Shown piece by piece: positions 1 through 6,375 of a DNA stretch of 7,732 nt; position 1 is the stretch's first letter; the number at the start of each line of letters is the position of its first letter. A program made the translations under genes and the position numbers. Source of the DNA: Bacteroidales bacterium (GTDB lineage Bacteria > Bacteroidota > Bacteroidia > Bacteroidales > VadinHA17); assembly GCA_022615595.1 (NCBI GenBank), contig JAKEGI010000131.1, positions 1 to 7,732 of the forward strand. The letters are read 5' to 3'. Below the pieces are notes generated by a model. The model did no database searches and was not told where the DNA came from. It saw nothing but the letters and a program-made list of their open reading frames with translations.

Positions 1-1368
1 ATTTGCCCACTCATTGTTAGTTTTTGTATAGGAAGCAACTTTGGATGACCTGTTAGGCACTTCCTTTAACGGATTGTCAACGATTGTGACTCCGCAGTTC
101 TCTCCCAGCACCGGATATATCTGAACGTCACTGAAATTATTGTATACAATGATCAAGTTAAGAAGATATTCCACATATGCTGAATTATGATTTGCCAGAG
201 TAATGGACTTTGTGCCTGTCAGTGTGCCGATGCTTGTATTCAGTTTGGCAGTAACAGTATAAGGGCCCTTGCGCATAAAAGTATGATGTATAACCTCATC
301 CTTCCCTCCTGTTACCTCTGTACTTCCGTCGCCAAAATTCCAGACAATGTTAGTAACACTCTGACCGGCAGGTATCGAATAACCTGTCACCGAACATGCT
401 ACGTCATTGTCAACGCCTTCTGTTGCATTGACAGTAAACGTAATGGAAGGCCTGACATAGCCCTTTGGAATAAGGTAATAATGCCACAACGTCCAGGCCT
501 CATAAGAGCTGTAGCAAACCAGTTCAAGAAGGTTCTCCTCCACCTTCACAATCTTGTATTCGTTGTTCTTGGCTCCTACGTCAAAACAGGGGAAGATAGG
601 CTTGGCTCCGTTAAGCACAATCCAGTCTGCACCGCTCTTCTCTACTATCATCCAGGTACCTGTTGTCGGCGTCGCATAGTCAACGTCGTAATCACCATTA
701 TTCACACGTGGATTCAGATATATCGATGCAAGGGCAGGGTCGTTCGCCCTGTAACCCTTTACATAGCTTACACCATTGCTGTTATATGTAACCACAAATT
801 CATTCAGTACAAAGGTGATCTCATCGTCCATAAGACCGGTTCCGCTTTTTCCGTTTGGAGGGCAAGCCCACCACTCCATTCCGGTTCCGGGAGGGTCGCT
901 AGGGCCAACGCCAATGTGCCCTGTTGTTTCGACGTCAAGAACCCAGGTTTTTCCGTCAGCATCTTCGGCACCACCGGTGAGATTGACATATACCGGGTCG
1001 GTGAAGATCGAAAAATCAGTCACGGGCTGGGTGTAGGTTTTTTTGATTGAACCCATACCACCCTTCGTAAGATACGTCATTGTAATGTCATAATCACCTT
1101 CAAGGGAATACTTGATCTCATTTGAGGGTCCGGTTCCCTTCATACCATTGCCGAAATCCCATGAAGGAATACCGGTAACAGTTGATGTATTGGTAATTAT
1201 CACATGGAATTCATCACTCCCCGGAGTGATTGCGAAGTTGAGCTGATCAGCAGTCGGAGGCAGGCCTATGTCAGGCTTATCCTTCATCTGAGGCTCGCAG
1301 GCTGTCATCAGGAAGATTACCGTAATGAGGCCTGTCAGACTTGTTTTGTATAATATGTTTTTCATCAT
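1..1368 (-). CDS. PKD-domain surface glycan-binding lipoprotein (third gene of the Sus-type operon), C-terminus cut by window edge
   Basis: Reading from 1368 down to base 1 gives 456 codons with no stop, so the gene is partial only at its C-terminus. A lipoprotein signal peptide ends in the lipobox LMTAC (Cys24), followed by acidic residues, which suggests outer-membrane anchoring and possibly surface export. Residues about 42-103 form a degenerate PKD-like Ig fold (WDFGNG at 70-75). Residues about 115-306 form a Trp-rich domain with HIGVGP (151-156), a WW pair (166-167) and an AWTLWHYY segment (291-298). Residues about 318-392 form a clear PKD domain (WNFGDG at 343-348). From about 397 a further domain begins, with a DNPLKEVPNRSSKVASYT segment (431-448) and an EWA motif. 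This resembles the start of the carbohydrate-binding beta-sandwich that follows PKD domains in other Bacteroidota PUL proteins. Its place after susD is that of SusE/SusF-type glycan-binding proteins, so the inferred role is substrate capture. Two in-frame ATGs abut (1366-1368 and 1363-1365); either could be the start. The specific glycan is unknown. Confidence 0.85.
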   Translation of the reverse strand, partial: MMKNILYKTSLTGLITVIFLMTACEPQMKDKPDIGLPPTADQLNFAITPGSDEFHVIITNTSTVTGIPSWDFGNGMKGTGPSNEIKYSLEGDYDITMTYLTKGGMGSIKKTYTQPVTDFSIFTDPVYVNLTGGAEDADGKTWVLDVETTGHIGVGPSDPPGTGMEWWACPPNGKSGTGLMDDEITFVLNEFVVTYNSNGVSYVKGYRANDPALASIYLNPRVNNGDYDVDYATPTTGTWMIVEKSGADWIVLNGAKPIFPCFDVGAKNNEYKIVKVEENLLELVCYSSYEAWTLWHYYLIPKGYVRPSITFTVNATEGVDNDVACSVTGYSIPAGQSVTNIVWNFGDGSTEVTGGKDEVIHHTFMRKGPYTVTAKLNTSIGTLTGTKSITLANHNSAYVEYLLNLIIVYNNFSDVQIYPVLGENCGVTIVDNPLKEVPNRSSKVASYTKTNNEWAN

Positions 1369-1380
1369 GTTTTTATTTTA

Positions 1381-1398
1381 TTCATTTCAATAAATGAA
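1381..1398. repeat. AT-rich inverted repeat in the gap between susD-like gene and PKD lipoprotein gene
   Basis: The 42-base gap (1369-1410) contains a perfect 7-base inverted repeat: TTCATTT, a 4-base loop CAAT, then AAATGAA. In the minus-strand transcript it would form a weak A-U-rich hairpin about 12 bases before the lipoprotein start codon, followed by an A-rich leader (AATAAAATAAAAAC) of the kind common before Bacteroidota genes. It lacks the GC-rich stem and U-run of an intrinsic terminator. It could be an mRNA processing or stabilising element, or chance in AT-rich DNA. Confidence 0.3.
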
Positions 1399-1410
1399 CC
1401 TGTATGTTTT

Positions 1411-3015
1411 CTACAGATAAGCCGGAACCATCTGTTTGAGAACGCCTGCATTCATATTTCTTATCTCAGTTGCCGGGATCGGGAACATTCCCCATGAGTC
1501 AGCCTTGAATGCCCTGTTGGTAAAGTCTCCAGGGTTTGGAATGCCTGAAGGAACAACGAAACTGGCATTTATCTGCTGCTCGGCATATGTGAGTCCTCTT
1601 CTGAGCAGGTCCCATTTCCTGAGGCCTTCACCCCCGAATTCAACTCGTCTTTCATGATAGATGTCATCAAGAGTGATTGAAGCTTTGGCAGCACCTGCAC
1701 CGAGGGCCCGGGTCCTGACCTGGTTGAAATAACCGGCAGCTTTTGTTGGATTATCCGCAAGCCACACCTCTGCAGCCATCAGCAAGACATCTGCATACCT
1801 GATATCCATATGATTACGCGGAAAGTTATGGGCTGGCTCACCTCCCGAACCAATATAATCGGCACGAGCCATGTACTTCCTGTTGAAATATCCTGTATTC
1901 ATAAAGGCCCTGTTATAGCTCGTCAGGTTTGCCTCGGCATCATAGAGTGTGGCGTACTTTCTCGGGTCACCTGATTCAAACTCGTTGGCCAGACTCCATG
2001 TTGGCACTGAAAATGACCATCCAGGAAATACATTTGCATCACCGGCGGGATTACGTACACCAAGCCAAACCGATGAGAAATTGCCATTTATGTTCCATCC
2101 GCCCCAGTCGCCCGACTTAGCCTTATCTGAATATTGTATCTCAAGCACTGCCTCACTGTTATTCTGATTGTCCCAGTCAAAGAGGTCAGCATAGTCAGCC
2201 ACGAGTGTATATCTTCCGTCGGTAATGACCTGATCGAGGGCTGTCTGAATGTAACCCTTGTTGATCACCGTTGTTCCGTCACCCCACTGCTGTGCGGTGA
2301 GACCAAGCCCTGAAATAGCGCTCATTCCCGTATGATACAGGTAAATGCGAGCCATCAGAGCCTGCGCCGCGTATTTTGAAATACGTCCCTTTTCAGATGC
2401 AGCGATATCCTTTGGAAGGCCGGCAGCTGCATCGAGCAGATCAGAGGCAATTAGTGTGAAGACTTCACCGGGAGTGCTCTGAGCTACATTCTTGTAATCC
2501 TCAACATCAGGCAATACCTCAGTGATGATTGGTACCCATCCGTAATGACGTACCAGATCCCAGTAGAAATAGGCACGAAGAAACTTAACCTCAGCTTCAA
2601 ATCTTTCCTTGAGACCTTCAGTTTCCCATTCAATACCATCCTGCTTCTGCAGATAAAGATTTGCACGATAAATGCCTGAATAACAACGGGTCCAAAGATC
2701 AGACGCGGAATTATTCTCAGGTTCCATCTTAAATGACTCCATATCCTGCCACTGGCTCATGTCAGAGGCGTCTGAACCGCCACAGAAAGAATCATCGGAA
2801 TAGATATCCGACATTGTTGGTACGAACTGCCAGTTCTGCACAGCATATGCATCATACACCGCGGTGACAGCGAGGAAACCCTGCTCCTCTGTTTTGTAGT
2901 AGTTTGCTTCCGTCTGCCCGGTCATTGGCTCCAGCTGAAGGAACTCCTCTGAACAGGAGATCGCCGAAACCATGAGAGTCAGCAGAAAGAGACTGTATAA
3001 TATTGACTTTTTCAT
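1411..3015 (-). CDS. SusD/RagB family outer-membrane glycan-binding lipoprotein
   Basis: Complete, 534 residues, normal length for the family. The signal peptide ends in a lipobox (SAISC, Cys21) and is followed by acidic residues (SEEFLQLEP), the usual start of a mature SusD-like protein. The N-terminal SusD-like region contains EVKFLRAYFYWDLVRHYGW (about 142-160) and RISKYAAQALMARIYLYHTG (211-230), which are TPR-type helices. The C-terminal RagB/SusD domain contains DIRYADVLLMAAEVW (about 402-416) and YHERRVEFGGEGLRKWDLLRRG-like sequence (about 453-474), both family signatures. By family knowledge the protein sits on the cell surface as a lid over its SusC partner and binds oligosaccharide. 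The start is ATG at 3013-3015, 22 bases after the susC-like stop, with an A-rich leader. Tight spacing and co-orientation indicate cotranscription with the transporter. The bound sugar cannot be read from sequence. Confidence 0.96.
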   Translation of the reverse strand: MKKSILYSLFLLTLMVSAISCSEEFLQLEPMTGQTEANYYKTEEQGFLAVTAVYDAYAVQNWQFVPTMSDIYSDDSFCGGSDASDMSQWQDMESFKMEPENNSASDLWTRCYSGIYRANLYLQKQDGIEWETEGLKERFEAEVKFLRAYFYWDLVRHYGWVPIITEVLPDVEDYKNVAQSTPGEVFTLIASDLLDAAAGLPKDIAASEKGRISKYAAQALMARIYLYHTGMSAISGLGLTAQQWGDGTTVINKGYIQTALDQVITDGRYTLVADYADLFDWDNQNNSEAVLEIQYSDKAKSGDWGGWNINGNFSSVWLGVRNPAGDANVFPGWSFSVPTWSLANEFESGDPRKYATLYDAEANLTSYNRAFMNTGYFNRKYMARADYIGSGGEPAHNFPRNHMDIRYADVLLMAAEVWLADNPTKAAGYFNQVRTRALGAGAAKASITLDDIYHERRVEFGGEGLRKWDLLRRGLTYAEQQINASFVVPSGIPNPGDFTNRAFKADSWGMFPIPATEIRNMNAGVLKQMVPAYL

Positions 3016-3050
3016 TACTTAGGTTTTTTTTGCGATGTTAAAATGTAACA
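3016..3050 (-). promoter_or_regulatory. A-rich translation-initiation leader between susC-like and susD-like genes
   Basis: In the minus-strand transcript the 22-base gap carries a run of eight A's (T's at 3024-3031) about 8 bases before the susD-like ATG, and no GGAGG-type ribosome binding site. Bacteroidota often use A-rich leaders instead of Shine-Dalgarno pairing, so this probably serves initiation. A weak inverted repeat, TGTTA (3036-3040) and TAACA (3046-3050), overlaps the susC-like stop codon. With only 5 A-U-rich pairs it is unlikely to be a terminator. Confidence 0.35.
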
Positions 3051-6000
3051 TTTATACCGGTCATGAAGGTACGCGGCTGAGGATAGATACCATGATCAAC
3101 TCCGTTGTCAAACACTCCACCACCTATCTCGGGATCAAATCCCTGATAGTCTGTGAATGTAAGCAGGTTCTCAGAAGAGGCATATACACGAAGCTTTGTT
3201 ATCCTCAGGACGTTGGTCACACTTTTGGGAAGAGTGTATCCGAGAGTAATGTTCCTGAGTCTTACAAAGCTGCCATCATTAATGAAGAAGTCGCTTACGG
3301 TCTTCATGTTCAGGTTGTTGTCAACAAAAGTAACCCTGGGGTAATAATCGGAAGTCCCCTCACCGGTCCATCTGTTGAGCCAGTCAGCACGGTAATTGGT
3401 GCCATTCATGTCATACCTTCTTGTTGCATCGTATATCTCCTGGCCTACAGCGGCATAAAGGAAAAGATTGAGATCAAAGCCGTACATCTCTGCATTGAGG
3501 TTCAATCCTCCCGTGAAATCGGGGAAAGGAGCACCTATCTTTACTCTGTCAGCGTCGCTGATGGAACCGTCTCCATTGAAGTCAACGAATTTGATGTCGC
3601 CGGGCTGAGCGTTTGGCTGTATCTTGGCACCGCTTGAACTCTTGTAATTGTCTATTTCAGCCTGGTTTTGGAAAATGCCTGCAGTTCTTACCCCGTAGAA
3701 TACCCCCATGGATGTTCCCGGCTCTGCATAAAGCACTCCACTCTGGCCAAAGCCGCCGGAGCCTCCCTGAAGACGCTGCTCTGCATTCCTGATCTCAAGA
3801 ACTTCGTTATTGTTGAAAGCTCCGTTGACAGATGTTGTGAGGAACAGATCTCCGAGTTGCTTCCTGTAACCCACCTCGAATTCAAACCCTGAGTTTCTCA
3901 CTGACCCTCCGTTGATAATAGGGGCCGAGTTACCGACAAGAGCAGGAACCGGAGCTGTTACCAGCCAGTCCTTTGTTGTCTTAATATAATAATCCAGGGT
4001 AAAGGTCAGGCTGCTGTTGAGAGTGGCAATATCAAGTCCTATGTCCGTCTGTTCTGAAGTTTCCCACTTCAGTGACGGGTTGGCAATCCTTGTAGGCTGA
4101 GTGCCGTTGTATTGCGTCTTACCGGAACCATAGTAATATATATTCTGATTACCTATGACAGAGGTGTAACCGAAGTTACCGATATTTTCGCTCCCGTTCT
4201 GCCCCCAGCTGACTCTCAGCTTAAGCATGTTGATATGATCGCTGAGGTCAGCCATAAAGTTTTCCCTGGATATTACCCAGCCTGCAGATACTGACGGGAA
4301 TACACCGTATTTGTTCTCATCACCGAAACGTGAAGAGCCGTCTCTCCTTATAATGGCCGTTACCATGTAGCGGTCAAGCAGGTCATAGTTTACACGGGCA
4401 AAGAGAGATGAAACAGTATGATCAGAATAGCCTCCTCCTGCGTTGGCGCTCTCCGGGTCGGTGGCGTTATCAAGGTATGAGTGCTCAAAATCATCAAAGA
4501 TCAGGTCATTCTTTCCTCCCCAAAGGTTTTCATGCATATCCTTGAAAGCCCCTGTTCCGGCAAGGAAAGTGAAGTTATGGATGTCAAATGATTTCGTATA
4601 GGTAAGAGTGTTTTCAAAGTTCCACCTTGACCAGAGATCAATACCCTTATAGGCCTTGTCAATGACACTGAAATGCATTGCATCAAGATAATATTCAGGT
4701 GTGTAGGAATCAGTCATTACCTGGGCCCACTCACCTCCAAATGATGATCTGAAGACAAGACCCCTGAGGGCTTCGGATATTTTGCCGAAGTCAAACTCAC
4801 CGTAAAGGTTACCAACAAGCTTGCTTGTCCTTGTTTTTGAATTAGTATAGTAGAGCAGGGCAACCGGGTTGGTAATCTCCTGCAGTCCAATACCGTAAGC
4901 TTCAGGCGTTCCCCATGTACCATCCGAGAAAGTGACCGGAACTATTGGAGGCATATTGAGCGCCTGGGCAAGACTGGTGCCGAAATGGTCATTGGTGGCT
5001 ATTCCCTTGCTTGTGATGCTTACAAGGTTAACATTGCCTCCAAGTTTGAAGAAACCGAATGTTCCGGCAGCATTTAGCCTGTATCCTATTTTTTCAAAGT
5101 TTGATTTGCCTTCACCTACAATACCATCCTGATTGAAATAGTTCAGAGAGGATGAATACTCGAGCTTGTCAGTCCCACCTGTGAAAGAGAGAGCATGGTT
5201 CTGCTTTGGTGCATTGTAGTAGAACATTTCGTCCTGCCAGTCTGTGTCAGCTGTGAAGCTGTCAATCTGCGCCTGACTGAATTTTGGTCCCAGCCCGCCG
5301 TTTATTGAGGCCTCATTAGTGATCATTATATACTCATCTGAATTGAGCAATGGTATCTTTTTCCAGGGATTCTGTATACCGTAATATCCGTCGTATGTAA
5401 CAGTAAATCTTGTATCCCTCTGTCCTGACTTTGTTGTTATAAGCACAACGCCGTTTGCACCTCTGGCACCGTAGATCGCAGCCGAGGCGGCATCCTTCAG
5501 GACTTCAATTGATTCGATATCACCGGCGTTCAGGAAGTCTGTTCCTGCACCGCTCATCGGTAAGCCGTCGATAATATAAAGAGGCTCAGCATCGCCGTTA
5601 GTTCCGGCTCCCCTGATACGCACAGAAATATTGTCACCTGGCTGTCCCGAATTGGCTGTAATAACAACTCCGGCAGTTTTACCCTGCAGTGACTGCGTTA
5701 CACGCATGTCAGCCGATTTTCTGAGCTCGTCACCATCAACCTTTGCAATGGCCCCGGTGACAAGGCTCTTTTTCTGAGTACCGTATCCAACGACGATAAT
5801 CTCATCCATAAGTTCCATATCCGATACCATAACCACGTCTATGGTAGAGCTCGTTGTTACTAGTTTCTCCTGTGGCCTCATGCCTACAAAGGAGAATACC
5901 AGTGTGGAGTTTGCGGGTACATTGTTAAGAGCATAATACCCGTTCAGGTCAGTCAAAATCCCTGTTGTGGTTCCCTTTACGGTAACTGCCACTCCGGGAA

Positions 6001-6109
6001 GAGGCTGACCATCGTCTGATGACGTTACAACCCCCTTGATCTGCAGTCCCTGCGCATTCAATGACAGTGAACAGGCGACCAATAAAAGGGTCAGGATAGT
6101 CTGTTTCAT
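3038..6109 (-). CDS. SusC/RagA family TonB-linked outer-membrane transporter
   Basis: Complete, 1023 residues from the preferred ATG at 6107-6109. The frame can be extended three codons to a GTG at 6116-6118, but the ATG gives a cleaner Sec signal peptide (MKQTILTLLLVACSLSLNAQ, predicted cleavage near Ala19). Domains in order are: a carboxypeptidase-D regulatory-like Ig domain (about 23-94); the SusC hallmark DEIIVVGYGTQKKSLVTGAI (about 102-121); the TonB-dependent receptor plug to about 230 (PLYIIDGLPM, EVLKDAASAAIYGARGANGV); then the 22-strand barrel ending in GINVTF with a terminal aromatic residue. A VDFNGDGSISDAD loop at about 840-850 is an EF-hand-like calcium loop often seen in SusC proteins. 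There is no N-terminal STN signalling domain, so sigma/anti-sigma control is not expected, in agreement with the neighbouring one-component regulator. By family, it imports the oligosaccharide caught by the SusD-like partner, powered by TonB-ExbBD. Confidence 0.96.
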   Translation of the reverse strand: MKQTILTLLLVACSLSLNAQGLQIKGVVTSSDDGQPLPGVAVTVKGTTTGILTDLNGYYALNNVPANSTLVFSFVGMRPQEKLVTTSSTIDVVMVSDMELMDEIIVVGYGTQKKSLVTGAIAKVDGDELRKSADMRVTQSLQGKTAGVVITANSGQPGDNISVRIRGAGTNGDAEPLYIIDGLPMSGAGTDFLNAGDIESIEVLKDAASAAIYGARGANGVVLITTKSGQRDTRFTVTYDGYYGIQNPWKKIPLLNSDEYIMITNEASINGGLGPKFSQAQIDSFTADTDWQDEMFYYNAPKQNHALSFTGGTDKLEYSSSLNYFNQDGIVGEGKSNFEKIGYRLNAAGTFGFFKLGGNVNLVSITSKGIATNDHFGTSLAQALNMPPIVPVTFSDGTWGTPEAYGIGLQEITNPVALLYYTNSKTRTSKLVGNLYGEFDFGKISEALRGLVFRSSFGGEWAQVMTDSYTPEYYLDAMHFSVIDKAYKGIDLWSRWNFENTLTYTKSFDIHNFTFLAGTGAFKDMHENLWGGKNDLIFDDFEHSYLDNATDPESANAGGGYSDHTVSSLFARVNYDLLDRYMVTAIIRRDGSSRFGDENKYGVFPSVSAGWVISRENFMADLSDHINMLKLRVSWGQNGSENIGNFGYTSVIGNQNIYYYGSGKTQYNGTQPTRIANPSLKWETSEQTDIGLDIATLNSSLTFTLDYYIKTTKDWLVTAPVPALVGNSAPIINGGSVRNSGFEFEVGYRKQLGDLFLTTSVNGAFNNNEVLEIRNAEQRLQGGSGGFGQSGVLYAEPGTSMGVFYGVRTAGIFQNQAEIDNYKSSSGAKIQPNAQPGDIKFVDFNGDGSISDADRVKIGAPFPDFTGGLNLNAEMYGFDLNLFLYAAVGQEIYDATRRYDMNGTNYRADWLNRWTGEGTSDYYPRVTFVDNNLNMKTVSDFFINDGSFVRLRNITLGYTLPKSVTNVLRITKLRVYASSENLLTFTDYQGFDPEIGGGVFDNGVDHGIYPQPRTFMTGINVTF

Positions 6110-6182
6110 AGATTTCACTTAGAGTTTTAGGTTAGTTTAGTTGAATCGACAGGCCAATCGCCGGCATGCCGAAAAGCCAGGG

Positions 6183-6211
6183 TAAAGCTACACAATGAAA
6201 CTAAAAGCAAG
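6183..6211 (-). promoter_or_regulatory. candidate Bacteroidota-type promoter for the susC-like operon
   Basis: On the minus strand, CTTG (6208-6211) is followed after 17 bases by TAGCTTTA (6183-6190). Known Bacteroides housekeeping promoters have TTTG near -33 and TAnnTTTG near -7; here each element has one mismatch. The implied start site is near 6176, giving a leader of about 67 bases before the susC-like ATG. Alternatives exist: TATTATTG, inside each copy of the 13-bp repeat, also differs from TAnnTTTG by one base. The promoter is inferred from pattern only. Confidence 0.3.
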
Positions 6212-6227
6212 TCGTGAATGGCTACTT

Positions 6228-6273
6228 CAATAATACATCAATAGGCAAGAAACTATACAACAATAATACATCA
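6228..6273 (-). repeat. 13-bp direct repeat pair, candidate operator for the susC-like operon
   Basis: The minus-strand sequence TGATGTATTATTG occurs exactly twice, at 6261-6273 and 6228-6240, with starts 33 bases apart, close to three helical turns. The copies would therefore lie on roughly the same DNA face. Relative to the start site implied by the candidate promoter, the copies are centred near -58 and -91, positions typical for activators that contact RNA polymerase. A 13-base exact match is unlikely by chance in 266 AT-rich bases. The adjacent LuxR-type regulator is the natural candidate to bind, but this is inference. Confidence 0.45.
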
Positions 6274-6360
6274 TTTAATTATATATACTACTCATATACA
6301 ATACTATAATAAATTGTATCTTATTTAGGTATTACAACAATACGGAATCTGAATACAACA
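6256..6360. repeat. cluster of TACAACA-type elements
   Basis: On the plus strand, TACAACA occurs exactly at 6256-6262, 6333-6339 and 6354-6360, and a near match TACAATA lies at 6297-6303. The first and third share ten bases (TACAACAATA). The two right-hand copies are 21 bases apart, about two helical turns. All copies face the same way. They may be regulator contact sites distinct from, or overlapping, the 13-bp repeat; the copy at 6256 partly overlaps one unit of that repeat. AT-rich composition makes some recurrence expected. Confidence 0.3.
6296..6343. repeat. two AT-rich inverted repeats downstream of the regulator gene
   Basis: The first is ATACAAT (6296-6302), ten bases, then ATTGTAT (6313-6319), a perfect 7-bp pair of arms. 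The second is GTATT (6329-6333), five bases, then AATAC (6339-6343). Both lie 30 to 80 bases after the regulator stop codon. They could be weak transcript-end hairpins or dimer-binding sites. Neither has a GC-rich stem plus U-run, so neither is called a terminator. Confidence 0.25.
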
Positions 6361-6375
6361 GACTATTTGAGCAGG

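Larger units (their letters stand above)
6110..6375. promoter_or_regulatory. AT-rich intergenic control region upstream of the susC-like operon
   Basis: This 266-base stretch between the regulator stop and the susC-like start holds no gene that I can see. It is markedly richer in A/T than the flanking genes, except for a GC-rich island at about 6151-6180. It contains an exact 13-bp direct repeat, a family of TACAACA elements, two AT-rich inverted repeats and a candidate promoter, each listed separately. The GC-rich island contains the 10-bp palindrome CGGCATGCCG (6162-6171), which would lie in the 5' leader. The region lacks a convincing intrinsic terminator for the regulator gene, so some read-through from regulator into susC cannot be excluded. 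Confidence 0.7.

Noticed and set aside
187..1050. A 287-codon open frame on the plus strand
   Set aside because: It lies entirely antisense to the PKD lipoprotein, whose 456-codon frame has a signal peptide and recognisable domains. The plus-strand translation has no recognisable motif and is Cys/Arg rich in the way antisense shadows are.
1..1368. Classical SusE/SusF starch-binding lipoprotein
   Set aside because: The position in the operon fits, but the WNFGDG-type PKD domains and Trp-rich middle domain differ from the SusE/SusF layout, so only a general glycan-binding role is called.
3557..3602. Separate calcium-binding (dockerin or EF-hand) protein
   Set aside because: The DFNGDGSISDAD-like loop is inside the susC-like frame and is a common internal feature of SusC barrels.
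3035..3637. A 200-codon open frame on the plus strand
   Set aside because: It is antisense to the 3' end of the susC-like gene, which is certain from family signatures. The peptide shows no domain or signal.
6296..6343. Rho-independent terminator for the regulator gene
   Set aside because: Inverted repeats are present, but the stems are AT-rich and no U-run follows on the minus strand.
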